Positions 7,262 to 17,128 are shown, numbered from the stretch's first letter. The stretch is DNA of 64,000 nucleotides from Bradyrhizobium sp. CCGUVB1N3 (GCF_024199925.1 NZ_JANADR010000001.1:7629501-7693500), one strand, 5' to 3'. Notes: generated by a model not told the origin, from the sequence alone. Numbers and translations: made by a program.

Positions 7262-9199
7262 GTGCCGGGCATGTTCAGTAGCTCGGAGGTGAAAGTCCTC
7301 CACCAACCTGATGGAGGTGAAGGGTAGTGATGCGCAAGGGCTGTCGCCGCGAGGCGGAGTCTGAAGGAAGCGCGAAACAAAGGCGCGAGCCGATGAACAA
7401 AAACCGGATACGAGGCGCAAGCGTCGGACGAGCGGGCAACGAATCGCGAAGTCCATATCCATCAACGACGCGAAGCGTAGATCCGGCGGTTGTGCGCCGA
7501 AGGCGACTGAGCTTACCCCGGGAGATCTGCCGCGTGTCGCCTCTGGCGACTGAGGTGGCCGAAAGACCATCTGACCGCGAGGCAGAAGTCAGCAGAGGGC
7601 ATATCAGGTCAAGCAGTCGGCAAGGCTATTGAGGCACTCCAAGGCCGAAAGGCGGAGCAACGGATAGGCTGAGCCGGAAACGATGGCCGAAGGCCCGAAC
7701 GATTGAGAGTGGCAAATAGGATTGGCAACTCATGAGTGGAAAGCGGCAGAAGACCCAGTACGAGCTGGCCTTGGCAACCGAGGACAGGGGTGAAACCCGT
7801 GGCCGCGGATGCGAAGGGACCGAACCACTCGTGGCGAAGCCAAACCCCGAAAGCCCGGCTTTTGCGAAACCATTGATGGAGGAGGTGTGCGCCCGAGGAA
7901 ATCTCGAAATAGCGTGGAAACGTGTGCAAGGAAACAAGGGCGGCCCCGGCGTTGATGGGATGACCATCGAAGACGCCAAAGGCTACCTGCGTCAGCACTG
8001 GCCAAACATTCGATCCCAGCTGCTCGAGGGGACCTACCAGCCGCAACCGGTCAAGAGGGTCGAAATACCCAAGCCGGACGGCGGGGTCAGAAAGCTCGGC
8101 GTGCCATGCGTCGTCGACAGACTGATCCAGCAAGCCTTGCTGCAAGTTCTCCAAGAGCGATGGGACCCGACGTTCTCTGAGTACAGTTACGGCTTCCGAC
8201 CGGAACGCTCCGCTCATCAAGCGGTGGCCCAGGCGCAGCATTACATCGCCGAGGGCTACAACATCGTGGTTGATCTCGATCTCGAAAAGTTTTTCGACCG
8301 TGTCAATCATGACAGCGTGATGGGGCGCGTCGCCAAACGGGTGACCGACAAACGCGTGCTCAAACTCATCCGGGCCTTTCTCAAGGCCGGGGTGATGGAG
8401 GATGGTTTGGTCCGACCGGTGGAGGAAGGGACCCCGCAAGGGGGCCCGCTCTCGCCCCTCTTAAGCAACCTCGTGCTCGACGACCTCGACAAGGAGATGG
8501 CCCGACGCGGTCTCCGTTTCTGCCGTTACGCCGATGACTGCAACATCTATGTTCGCAGCTACCGCGCCGGTGAACGGGTCATGACTTCAGTGAGCCGGTT
8601 CCTGACCCACAAGCTGCGGCTGAGGGTCAACGAGGCGAAAAGCGCGGTGGCACGCCCGGAGGAGCGCAAGTTCCTGGGATTCAGCGTCTCGAACGACGGA
8701 GGCGAGAGGCGCATCGCGCCAAAGGCCCTCGATGTGTTCAAGGCGCGGATTCGGGACATGACCCGCCGGACGCGCGGGGTCAGTCTGTCGCGGTTGGTCG
8801 AAGATCTAAAGCCATACCTCATCGGCTGGCGCGGATACTTCGGCTTCTGCCAGACCCCCGTGGTGCTCACGAACCTGGAAGCATGGATCCGCCGAAGATT
8901 ACGCATGTATCTTTGGCGGCAGTGGCGGAACGGGCACAATCGCTTTAAGGAACTGCGCCGTCGTGGCGTCTCAAAGATCCAAGCAGCGACTACCGCCAGT
9001 TCAGCATCGACGGGGCCCTGGCGCATGTCAGGACATCCGGTGATCCAGAAAGCCCTGCGCAACCACGCGTTCGATCAACTCGGGCTTCCCCGACTCTACG
9101 TGCCCGCCGAAGCATAACTCGGTCGAACCGCCATGGTACGGACCCGTATGCCTGGTGGTGTGGGAGGGGCGGTGTCGTGAGGCACCCCCCTATCCCGAT
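7262..9199 (+). mobile_element. Group II intron with encoded maturase
   Basis: The 5' end gtgccgggcatgttcagt followed by aggtgaaagtcctccacc fits the start of bacterial group II intron RNA. A long structured leader precedes the maturase ORF. After its stop codon, a domain V-like hairpin (accgccatggtacgg pairing with cccgtatgcctggtggt) and a domain VI stem ending ctatcccgat (9190-9199) follow. Just before the 5' splice site the exon has a small hairpin, gccgc-ggta-gcggc (7240-7253). The 3' end is inferred from the domain VI pattern and may be off by a base or two. Confidence 0.85.
7732..9117 (+). CDS. ltrA: Group II intron reverse transcriptase/maturase
   Basis: This 461-residue intron-encoded protein carries a reverse transcriptase domain: GGPGVDGMTIED, PKPDGGVRKLGVP, SYGFRPERSAHQAV, the FFDRVNHD catalytic aspartate, GTPQGGPLSPLLSN and the active-site motif YADDCNIYV near residue 266. 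A C-terminal group II maturase (X) domain follows (LKPYLIGWRGYFGFCQ). No HNH endonuclease domain is present, so mobility would rely on priming without second-strand cleavage. The gene sits between intron domains I-IV and domain V. The protein binds its intron RNA to help splicing and makes cDNA during retrohoming. Confidence 0.95.
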   Translation: MSGKRQKTQYELALATEDRGETRGRGCEGTEPLVAKPNPESPAFAKPLMEEVCARGNLEIAWKRVQGNKGGPGVDGMTIEDAKGYLRQHWPNIRSQLLEGTYQPQPVKRVEIPKPDGGVRKLGVPCVVDRLIQQALLQVLQERWDPTFSEYSYGFRPERSAHQAVAQAQHYIAEGYNIVVDLDLEKFFDRVNHDSVMGRVAKRVTDKRVLKLIRAFLKAGVMEDGLVRPVEEGTPQGGPLSPLLSNLVLDDLDKEMARRGLRFCRYADDCNIYVRSYRAGERVMTSVSRFLTHKLRLRVNEAKSAVARPEERKFLGFSVSNDGGERRIAPKALDVFKARIRDMTRRTRGVSLSRLVEDLKPYLIGWRGYFGFCQTPVVLTNLEAWIRRRLRMYLWRQWRNGHNRFKELRRRGVSKIQAATTASSASTGPWRMSGHPVIQKALRNHAFDQLGLPRLYVPAEA

Positions 9200-9837
9200 C
9201 AATCCAAAAACGCAAGAAAACCAACACCTACCCACGGCTTTCTTGCACAATCGAATACTTGCTCACGTCAAATCACAGCGACAGATCAATCGCTTCCGAA
9301 TTCTTCACGACCGACGCCATAGAGTGAACGGCGACGGTTGCGCCGCGTGCTGCGCAGCTGATGAATATTTGTAGAGGCTCCAAACGAGCGCACATTGCAG
9401 TGAGCATCATCTCATCAGCGGACGACGAGGGCGTAACGCCAACTCGGCAGCTCGGACTTCGAGACGACATCGACCCTCATCGAGAGCCGACGCAGCTTCT
9501 GCTTGCATCCTATTTGTCAGCGACAATCATTTGTTTGATTTCGGTCAACCCGAATGTCGTTTTGCTTACGTGACGGGGGCCAACGTTGCCGTGTACGGCA
9601 CGCTACAAATGGTGAAATTCGTCTGCTGCCGGTCCTCGTTCGGCAACACGCCCATGCAGTGCATGCCCCGCATGAGCTCCAGATGCGCACGTCGGTCGCG
9701 GTGCAGCCAGCCCGGGACGTACATCATTAGATCCGGCGCGGTCGGCGGCGCGGAAGGCATGTATGGAGTCCCAAAAATCGATGCCACGGCGCCTTGCAGC
9801 GTGGTACCGACGTCCCTTGCCGGGAGTTTCGCGGGCG
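9200..9837. other. No supported gene; unknown ORF on the minus strand
   Basis: The only notable frame is on the minus strand, about 9566-9844 (around 92 residues, containing MYVPGWLHRDRRAHLE and GVLPNEDRQQTNF). It matches no family I recognise and has no clear ribosome-binding site. It may be debris of a larger gene. Confidence 0.3.
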
Positions 9838-10008
9838 CGTGCACATCTCTTTAGCGGCGCCATCGATTCTTATAAGAACCCGCATTCGCATCGCAATGTT
9901 GCACTGGATGATCCGGAAGAAGTCGCCGAAATCGTCATGCTCGCAAATAATTTGCTCCGTATTATCGATGCGCGCGCCATCGTAGTTGGTCGATCCCGTG
10001 GCCGCTGA
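9838..10008 (+). pseudogene. C-terminal relic of a TIGR02391-type protein
   Basis: The frame reads HLFSGAIDSYKNPHSHRNV then LDDPEEVAEIVMLANNLLR and ends RSRGR-stop. Asn-Pro-His-Ser-His-Arg followed by a DDPEEA-like helix is the C-terminal signature of the TIGR02391 (Hypoth_Ymh) family, sometimes linked to phage defence. The N-terminal two thirds are missing, so this is a 5'-truncated fragment. The family call rests on this one conserved block. Confidence 0.55.
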
Positions 10009-10352
10009 GCGACCCCGCTCGGCGCATCCGATACACGGACCGGTGCCGCGCGGCAATTTGGGTGGAAGCGCGTATCGCGTGACATGTTGCATGGACGCAA
10101 GTGGATGAATGCGTGGCGGCGCTGCATGCCAACCTATGCGACCAGCCGCGAGCCGCTCAAACCTCCACTATCGTGGAAGTCGATGATCGTGCCGGCAAAG
10201 CGTGCGAAATTCGCTTGATGTCGCACTCGCCATCCCCCTTCAACACGGCATCGTGCCCGCGCCTGAGCTGACCAGACACATCGAGAGCACGCTGCAGCTT
10301 CCGGCAGAACTCATGGATTTGCCATCGTCATTGGTGGCTCGCTTTCAGACGC

Positions 10353-10380
10353 GTCAGCTTCTCGAAAGCTAACCTCCCTA
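10353..10380 (+). promoter_or_regulatory. tts box (TtsI-binding promoter element)
   Basis: The site begins gtcagcttctcgaaagct and continues aacctcccta, an almost perfect match to the rhizobial tts box as I know it (GTCAG, TCGAAAGCT, C-rich, CTA). The response regulator TtsI binds such boxes after flavonoid induction. The first ORF downstream is the 50-codon frame at 10609, then nopX at 10891, so the box probably drives both. Confidence 0.88.
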
Positions 10381-10608
10381 ACATGAGAGCCTGGGTCTCT
10401 AGACGGCGCTGTCGCCTATTGACCGTAACGGAAATGAACGTCGGGCCTGGCGCGCAGGACATCGTGGCGACATTTTTGGTGAGCCGCCAGGCCGTGGCCA
10501 GGTCCCGATCAACATTTCCATCAGGTCTTGCGTGTTGTTCGTCGTGAACACGGCGGCGCCACAAGGTGAACTTGTGACGGTCATCAATGTCACATCCGGG
10601 GATGCACT

Positions 10609-10761
10609 ATGTCGTTCAGCAACCTTTCGCCAGCCAGCAGCGGAAATCAGCCTCAGCCGGCGTTTACCCCCGGGGCCACGTTGGCTCTGGGACCTTCTGC
10701 GCAGACGCCGGGCCTGACCCAGCAAAGCGCAATTTCGAACTTTGGATTGCAAGGCAGTTGA
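10609..10761 (+). CDS. Small NopX-leader-like ORF
   Basis: This is a 50-codon frame: MSFSNLSPASSGNQPQPAF, then TLALGPSAQTPGLTQQSA, ending NFGLQGS. A ggggatgcact stretch just before the ATG could be its ribosome-binding site. The segment ALGPSAQTP closely resembles the N-terminus of the second NopX (ALGPSAHTP at 48465 and down). It is rich in Ser, Pro and Gln, as type III secretion signals are. It may be a 5' remnant of a third nopX copy, kept because it carries the tts-driven promoter, or a small secreted peptide. It lies between the tts box and nopX. Confidence 0.5.
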   Translation: MSFSNLSPASSGNQPQPAFTPGATLALGPSAQTPGLTQQSAISNFGLQGS

Positions 10762-10890
10762 GTGAGCGCCTTACGAAATGAACAGTCACTCAAAGGTCGA
10801 CGTAACCCAAAAGTTCGGCATCCTTCTGACCGATAGGTTGGACTCGGGCTTCCTCAAACGACCTCCACCCTCACATCCGAGGATAATGCT

Positions 10891-12651
10891 ATGCAGCTCA
10901 ACACCTCTTTGTCATCCGCCAGTGCGGTTCCAGCTCTGTTCGTGCTTGGTCCGGAAACCACGGCCGTGGGTCCTTCCGTGCAGCCGCCCGGTGAGCAAGG
11001 CGACCCCTTCGAGGCCATGTTGTCCAGTTGCGCGCGGGAAGCCAAATCCGAGCTGCCGTCCCCGCCACCGGAGCTGCTGAACCCAAAGCTACCTGTGCCG
11101 GAGGATCCCTTGGATCTGCTGCCGGCGAATGTGAAGGCGGCGGTTAAGGCCGCGGAGGAGGGCGCTCCCGCGCCGGAAATGTCGAACGTCACGTGGATTG
11201 ACGGCACGCTGACCAATGCCGAGTTGCAGATCGTGGCAGTGCTGAACCGCCACAAGGATCAGTTGCCCCTCTGGTGGGGACACATCACGCCCACCGACTT
11301 CGATCCATCAGTGCCGCCGGATCTGAAAGCCGCAATCCAAGGATTGCACCAGGACCGCAAGCTCTTCGCTGCGCTCGGAGGGACATCCGACTGGAGGTCC
11401 TATAGAGTTGCCGATCGTTTGTCCAGCTTCTGCAGCAATCATCCGCAAGTTGCCGCATTCCAGGAGCAGCAGGCGCACAGCTACGAGCAGAACTACATCC
11501 CCTCCGATGGTACCGGAAATGGCCAACCGTCAGTCATGACCGTGAACGACGCAATGCGCGAGCTTTACCGGTATTCCGACTACCTGCCCAAGAATCTGAG
11601 CCTGGCTGATTTCCAACAGATCGTCGACGGCAACGCCCAAACTGGCAAGACCCCGCCGCAGGTGATCGCGGCGGCTCAATACTTCCTCGACCACCCGGAT
11701 GCCTGGAAGCAGCTGTACGGTGGTGCGATTGATCAGGTCCACAAAGAGGATTTCCTTCAAGTCGCTTCATCGTCGATGGGCCTCACGCAAACCGAGCTGA
11801 ACACGCTCGACACGATCAACAAGAATCAGGGCGCCTTCTTTGGAGGCGGCGTGCTGACCCGGGACAAGCTGGCGAGCATGGCCGAGGACAAGAGTCTTGA
11901 TCCGAAGGTACGGCAAGCGGCCTCGCAGCTGCTCTCGGATCCGCTATTGTTCGCACTGCTGAACAATTCGATTACGGGCTACAAGACCCATCACAAGTTC
12001 TTCGACTTCGGTGGCGGACATAGGGTCGATTCCGGTAACATCAGCAACAACGACTTCACGAACTTCTACAGCAACATGTCGGCTGCGAACCGCACCGTTC
12101 AGCAGACGAAAACCCATGTTCCCAAAACCGAGGCCGAGCAGTCCGCGGTCGCGGACATGATGATGGGCGTGGCCGACCAGCCCGATATCAAGTCTGTGAA
12201 GAAGAATGGCGGGGCGCTCAAGCACGCACTCGACGACGCGAAGCCCATACTCGACGGCGTGCTCAATGTCGAAGCGAAGGCGACTGACTGGGCCGCCACA
12301 GCGGTTGGCGCGCTTGGCTTCATTCCGGGCCTGGGCCAATTGGCCGATCTTGCATCAATGGCCCTCGAATTCGAGTCAGCAACGACGACTCTTCTCCACA
12401 CCGCCATTAGCGGGGGCAATATGGACCATGCGCTGGAAGAGTTCGGCCTCAGTGTTGCGGCGCAGGCAATTGGCTGTATCTCCGGGCCCGAGGTCAAACT
12501 CGCGATGCGCGAGGGGCTAGCGAAAGAACTCATTGAAAGGGCCGCGAATGCCGGGGTCGACTTGGCGGTTTCGCAGGCGCAATCCCATGCGGAGGACTAT
12601 TTGAATAACCTGAAGGAGCGCCTCGAGGCCAGTCCCATGCAAGCCGCATAG
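10891..12651 (+). CDS. nopX: T3SS translocator NopX (NolX/HrpF family), copy 1
   Basis: This 586-residue protein belongs to the NolX/HrpF family. Such proteins are secreted by the rhizobial T3SS and thought to form the pore in the plant plasma membrane for effector delivery. The N-terminus (MQLNTSLSSASAVPALF) is Ser/Ala/Pro-rich like a type III signal. The core has the family block LNRHKDQLPLWWG, and the C-terminal third has hydrophobic segments (AATAVGALGFIPGLGQLAD) suited to membrane insertion. Length fits the family (about 590). A second copy lies at 46681-48465 with near-identical central sequence (AHSYEQNYIPSDGTGNGQPS in both). Expression probably comes from the tts box at 10353. Confidence 0.9.
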   Translation: MQLNTSLSSASAVPALFVLGPETTAVGPSVQPPGEQGDPFEAMLSSCAREAKSELPSPPPELLNPKLPVPEDPLDLLPANVKAAVKAAEEGAPAPEMSNVTWIDGTLTNAELQIVAVLNRHKDQLPLWWGHITPTDFDPSVPPDLKAAIQGLHQDRKLFAALGGTSDWRSYRVADRLSSFCSNHPQVAAFQEQQAHSYEQNYIPSDGTGNGQPSVMTVNDAMRELYRYSDYLPKNLSLADFQQIVDGNAQTGKTPPQVIAAAQYFLDHPDAWKQLYGGAIDQVHKEDFLQVASSSMGLTQTELNTLDTINKNQGAFFGGGVLTRDKLASMAEDKSLDPKVRQAASQLLSDPLLFALLNNSITGYKTHHKFFDFGGGHRVDSGNISNNDFTNFYSNMSAANRTVQQTKTHVPKTEAEQSAVADMMMGVADQPDIKSVKKNGGALKHALDDAKPILDGVLNVEAKATDWAATAVGALGFIPGLGQLADLASMALEFESATTTLLHTAISGGNMDHALEEFGLSVAAQAIGCISGPEVKLAMREGLAKELIERAANAGVDLAVSQAQSHAEDYLNNLKERLEASPMQAA

Positions 12652-13124
12652 GCTCCGAGTCAGGTTGGCACGACGGCATCGTCGCAGAAGGTGGCCTGAC
12701 GGGCGCACCTAGGCGGTCTCAACGTGGAATTCTGGCATCTTGTATTCGGGCGATCCCAACTTCAGTCCGATGTACCTCATGTCGTGTTTTCGAGCAGAAG
12801 GGTGCCAACACTGTTGCCTTCCGATAGAGCGAATGCCTCTTTCGCAGCCTCCGGGTTGTCGTGAGTGCAAAACCACAGCATGGATCCAGGCCTCTTGTGA
12901 TGGGGCTCGTCGCATGGCCGCACTTCTGGCGCATCGGCCACCTAGTGCTAAGGAGGGCCAGGGAGTTCTTCTGCGGCAGCTAAGGCTGGGCGGTGTGAGC
13001 AATGCACGAGCTTGGAGCGTGCGCTCGACGACTGTCCTCAAGTTCTGGCTGCCGACCTCGGCGATCGGCTTTCTGAAGCTGGCGTCGTTGCGGTCAGTGC
13101 ACCCGAGTTTAGCTCTCGGCGGCT
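12652..13124. other. Intergenic region between nopX and the C48 protease gene
   Basis: No gene is convincing. A minus-strand frame ends RYIGLKLGSPEYKMPEFHVE at about 12712, which looks like a real protein C-terminus but is unassigned. No canonical tts box is present. gtcagtgcacccgag near 13091-13105, followed by ttagctc, is a weak and over-long candidate upstream of the protease gene. Confidence 0.35.
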
Positions 13125-16100
13125 ATGAAGATTAACCGATTAACCTCACCTAGGGAGAGTGGTGTGGAACCGAGCTATAACGATCGGAATCATTGGATGC
13201 GTTGGTACGCTGAGCAGCATGAGCTGCAGCGTGCGCGGCAAGAGTCGGACAATTTGTCTGTGGATCAAGCTGGCTTTGAGCAGCAGTTGAGCAAGCTGCA
13301 ACTCCGCGCATGTGAGGAGAGCTCCGCTGAGCTGAGTTCACCCGACACTCGAGCCGCGGAGGGGCATGGAAGTATCCAGCGTACTGTCGACGGTGGTTCG
13401 ATACGGACGCCGTCCCGATCCAACTTGCAGGACAACGGATTCAGCAGGACGCGCCACAGCGTAGACCTGCCGCGAGCTCACCTTCGTGGTTCGGCTGTGG
13501 AGGGATCGCGCTCTGATCTGCGTGAGAGGCTATTCAACAGCACGCGCTATACGGCACCGTCGGAACCGGAGGTTGTCGCGCGGACGAGGGATAAGAGGAG
13601 TGGAGGGCTGTGGTCGCGTGTTAAGTCGGGGCTCGGCAAGGCCTTCGGGGGGAGCCGTCGCGAAAAGTTCTCCGGCGGCTCGGGCCCCGACGCGATGTCT
13701 TCAGAGCTTCGGATGGATTTCGTCAAGCGTGGTCGCTCCGCCGGCGAGGACATGCATCCGGAAGACGAGCGCTGCATTGGGCAGTTCGCGGAAGCAGTCC
13801 GAGGGTACGAAATTCTACCTGACGGTAGCCTCGGCAGAGGGGACGGAAGGGTTCCCGAGCCCACCCTCACGGACAATCAGGGCGTTCTTACCGCGTTTGC
13901 TCGTTGGCTTCGAGCACAGAACAGGGATCCGATGGCTTCTCGGCTGTTTAACGATCCAGAGTCATTAGCCGCTGATATCGAGGATTACAGGGCAAGCGGG
14001 GGCGACCATCGTGAGCGTCTCAAGTCGGCACTGTCTCATCTGCGGAGACTCTCGCCTGATGGGCAGGAACTCCACGCCGTCGGCCCCGGGCCCCGCCTGA
14101 TGGGACGCTTCAAAAATCATCCTTATCCCGACGACACCCGCATTATCGATGCCGTTGTCAATGAAGCTCTGAGCAACGCTGGACCCGACCCGACTCCAGA
14201 GCAAAAAAGCCGCGTCTCAACGATGGCCACCAAGCAACGTAGGTTTAGTGATTGGCTCCAAAGGGAGGCTAGGGGCAGCATAGTGAGCCGAATCAGCGGA
14301 ACTGAACAGCAGCAACTGTCGTTGAGAGCAGATCAAACAGACTTCTACAAAGCCACAAGACAGACCGTCAGTCTCGATCAGATTCGGAAGTACCGAGGCC
14401 TGGGCCCCGGGGTCCAAAAACTGAATCCGTATGCGGACGACGCCCGCATCATCGATGCCGTGGTCAAGGAAGAGCTGAGCAAACTCGAATCCGACTTGCC
14501 CGCCCAGAGAAGACGTGCCGTGGATACTGCCAGCGGGCGACGCAGGTTCAGTGATTGGCTCAAAGCGGGAGATAGGGGGAGCATAGTGAGCCGTCTCATT
14601 GGCAGCGATCAGCAGCGACAGTCGTTGAAACTAGACGTGAAGGACTTTGCCAAGACCGAGGGAAAACCCGTCCTGCGTCTGGATCAGCTTCGGCAGTACC
14701 TAGGCGCCGAGTCCGCATCGAAATCGGCCCCTTTTGATCCTTATCCAGACGACGCTCGCCTTATCGAGGGCCTGGCTCACCAAGAGCTAACCAAGCTCGG
14801 AATGGATTCGACTAGACAGAGAGATAACGCCCTGAAAATTGCCAGCAAGCAACGCAAATTTAGTGATTGGCTCCGCCAAGGCGGTCGGGAAAGCATAGTA
14901 AGCCGAGTCAACGGCAGCGATGTGCAGAAATGGTCGTTGAAAGTAGACTACCGGGACTTCGTCGAAGCAGTCGGACAATGCTCAGTGAGCCTCGATAGGC
15001 TTGGGCAGTACCTACAAGTCGTCGAGGCGAACGCGGCGCTCGGGTTGTCTCCTGAGCAGACAGGTGGGGAGCCGCCGCCTGCCGGGACGAGTTCAATCTG
15101 GTCGCCACGATTGCGATCCGACTTTGAGGCCAGTGAGTGGCCAACGCGGGAAGGTTCGTCAGGACAGGCCGGTCGGCAGGAAAGTGCCGGGTCGAGCTCA
15201 GCCTGGTCACCGCGAGTGCCGTCCGACTTTGATGCGAGTATGTGGCCAAGTCCGGAAGGTCCATCAGCCCGGTCATCAGAAATATACGGCGGTCTTGACT
15301 CTCTGGTTGATTTGCCGTCCACAGCGCACGAGACGCCGGACGATGCGTATTATCCGCCGGAGCCGAACCGCGCCGCCAGATCGCCGTTCATGATGGGGCC
15401 ATCACGCGCATCTGAGTTGCTAGAAGATATCGGTTATCTCGTCGGCGAGGATTGGCAGCACGGATCTCAGCCGGTGTCAGACCTCCTGATCGATGTACTC
15501 GATAACAAAATGCTCATGCCTAGTTCGCACAGCGTTCCAAAGTCGGTCTCTATCAACGGTGAGACCTACTCGATCGAGTTGGGACAAGGGCGCCGCGATG
15601 CTTACTTCGTCCATCATCCTCGCCAATCCTCGGCTTCGGATGCCCACATACGCGCTTCGGTAGGCTCGCTCGTGCTCGGTCCCAGGCAATGGCTGCGCGA
15701 CCAGCATATCCTGATGGATTACAGGCTGCTGGAGCAGGAGTTGCAGAGAGACAATCCGAATCTCGCTGCTCGCACGCGGCTCGTGGATCCCCTGATAGCC
15801 TTTCAGCTGGGCCACGCCGTCGACAGCGACGCGCTAGCCGCATTCCATCGCATTGTCGTTGATCGTAACGGTAATGATTCTGCTGACTTCCTGTTCTTGC
15901 CGGTGAACGATGCCAGCGCTACGGACCTTAATCGCCGGGGCACCCATTGGTCGCTGCTGCTGGTTGACCGTCGCGATCGCGAAGGCCCGGTTGCCTATCA
16001 CTACGACTCCTCCGGGGGGCACAATGATCAACCTGCCGCATGGCTGGCAGCACGGCTGGGTGCCAACCTGCAAGACGCCAGCATGCGTCAGCAGAGGAAC

Positions 16101-16247
16101 GATTATGATTGCGGCGTCTTCGTAGTGGATGGCACGCGGACGCTGGTTGGGCGATTGGCGGGAACACGGCAAGCAGACCTGCGGAACCTCGACAATCTCG
16201 TCGTCGATCGGCAAGCGCTGCTAACCCGTATATCTCACGAAGTTTAA
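13125..16247 (+). CDS. nopD: NopD/Bel2-5-type C48 (SUMO) protease effector
   Basis: A 1040-residue protein with a C-terminal Ulp1-like C48 cysteine protease domain. The catalytic triad is His941 (GTHWSLLLVD), Asp961 (YHYDSSGG) and Cys996 (NDYDCGVFVVD). Relatives (XopD, NopD, Bel2-5) enter plant nuclei and remove SUMO. The middle has three ~103-residue repeats, each starting with N/H/D-PY-x-DD (about residues 331, 433 and 537) and containing RRFSDWL and SIVSR. A more diverged copy may precede them. A second tandem repeat (SSxWSPRxxSDF, about residues 653-715) follows. An alternative GTG start at 13164 has a better ribosome-binding site (agggagag). The frame is intact. Confidence 0.88.
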   Translation: MKINRLTSPRESGVEPSYNDRNHWMRWYAEQHELQRARQESDNLSVDQAGFEQQLSKLQLRACEESSAELSSPDTRAAEGHGSIQRTVDGGSIRTPSRSNLQDNGFSRTRHSVDLPRAHLRGSAVEGSRSDLRERLFNSTRYTAPSEPEVVARTRDKRSGGLWSRVKSGLGKAFGGSRREKFSGGSGPDAMSSELRMDFVKRGRSAGEDMHPEDERCIGQFAEAVRGYEILPDGSLGRGDGRVPEPTLTDNQGVLTAFARWLRAQNRDPMASRLFNDPESLAADIEDYRASGGDHRERLKSALSHLRRLSPDGQELHAVGPGPRLMGRFKNHPYPDDTRIIDAVVNEALSNAGPDPTPEQKSRVSTMATKQRRFSDWLQREARGSIVSRISGTEQQQLSLRADQTDFYKATRQTVSLDQIRKYRGLGPGVQKLNPYADDARIIDAVVKEELSKLESDLPAQRRRAVDTASGRRRFSDWLKAGDRGSIVSRLIGSDQQRQSLKLDVKDFAKTEGKPVLRLDQLRQYLGAESASKSAPFDPYPDDARLIEGLAHQELTKLGMDSTRQRDNALKIASKQRKFSDWLRQGGRESIVSRVNGSDVQKWSLKVDYRDFVEAVGQCSVSLDRLGQYLQVVEANAALGLSPEQTGGEPPPAGTSSIWSPRLRSDFEASEWPTREGSSGQAGRQESAGSSSAWSPRVPSDFDASMWPSPEGPSARSSEIYGGLDSLVDLPSTAHETPDDAYYPPEPNRAARSPFMMGPSRASELLEDIGYLVGEDWQHGSQPVSDLLIDVLDNKMLMPSSHSVPKSVSINGETYSIELGQGRRDAYFVHHPRQSSASDAHIRASVGSLVLGPRQWLRDQHILMDYRLLEQELQRDNPNLAARTRLVDPLIAFQLGHAVDSDALAAFHRIVVDRNGNDSADFLFLPVNDASATDLNRRGTHWSLLLVDRRDREGPVAYHYDSSGGHNDQPAAWLAARLGANLQDASMRQQRNDYDCGVFVVDGTRTLVGRLAGTRQADLRNLDNLVVDRQALLTRISHEV

Positions 16248-16312
16248 GCGCATCGGGGCAGCGAATCAGGGAAAGTTGTTTTGCGAAAACACTTCCACTT
16301 GATTCTAGGTCG

Positions 16313-16465
16313 TGTTGACGGTTCTAATCCAGAGCATCGCTGCGGCGATGCTTAGCATCGATAGGTAAGCTCTGGCAGTCTTTTCGTAGCGGGTAGAGAC
16401 GCGACGGAACTGTTTGATGCGATTGACACAGCGCTCGACGAGGTTGCGATGCCTGTAGGCCTCAG
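16313..16465 (-). pseudogene. IS5-family transposase, C-terminal relic
   Basis: On the minus strand the frame reads YRHRNLVERCVNRIKQFRRV then STRYEKTARAYLSMLSIAAA, ending shortly after MLWIRTVN. This is the typical C-terminus of IS5/IS427-type transposases. About 50 codons survive; the gene is cut on its N-terminal side at an IS256 relic. Confidence 0.75.
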
Positions 16466-16483
16466 ATCATATTTGATCTGGCT

Positions 16484-16610
16484 CATCGGCGCGATCCTGC
16501 TCGAGCAGAACGATGAGTGGGCTGTCCAGCGCGCCCGCTACATGAGGCTGGAAACCATCACGCCGTTGAGCGATGATCCGACCGTCAGCCTACAGGCAAT
16601 CGCCAGCTGA
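16484..16610 (+). pseudogene. IS256-family transposase, C-terminal relic
   Basis: The plus-strand frame reads LIGAILLEQNDEWAVQRAR then YMRLETITPLSDD, ending QAIAS-stop. This is the conserved tail of IS256-family (mutator-type) transposases. The rest of the gene has been lost; it abuts the IS5 relic directly. Confidence 0.75.
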
Positions 16611-17128
16611 CCAGCTCGGCTCACGCCGGCGAACGCGGTGACCCGCCGCCAGCTACACCACGCCGTGGGACACGATCCCATGCGCACGACAAATTGGGTG
16701 CCGACTAACGTCGCCGCTAACTTTCTACTGGTGGCTGGAACAAACCGAAATTACCAACGGGACAAAGCTTCGCTGGCGAACGCAGGCGTTCGGGGCGGAT
16801 AAAATGCACCAACCAGATCGACCCACGTGGTCTTACACAGCCCGACGCAGCAACCTACTGCGGCTGCTCCGAGGCCGCGTTCGACGCATGGGTCAGGAAG
16901 GGTATAATCATCCCCGTGGGGGCGCACTCTCCGCCGTGCAGCCCATCACTTGCCTGACCGCTTGCACCGCATCCGCGGCGAGCGCGGCCGCGTCGAAGTG
17001 AACATAAAGGCTGCGCCGCAAAGCGACGTAAGCAGCCTCCGTTTTAAGAATGCTTGCCCGTACTTCGAGGAGGCCGGCTTTCTTTTGAATGACTGCTCCC
17101 AGGCGCGATTAGCTGAGCTGACGCGATG
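16611..17128. other. No gene seen
   Basis: Only short frames without recognisable motifs are present. The first ~150 bp probably contain the outer end of the IS256 element. Confidence 0.4.

Noticed and set aside
7157..7570. N-terminal extension of the tyrosine recombinase frame
   Set aside because: The added ~138 residues have no integrase features, and the sequence there is the 5' part of the group II intron and a hairpin region.
13069..13105. Possible tts box before the C48 protease gene
   Set aside because: The best match (gtcagtgcacccgag...ttagctc) has the wrong spacing and no TCGAAAGCT; a better match nearby lies on the opposite strand and has several mismatches.
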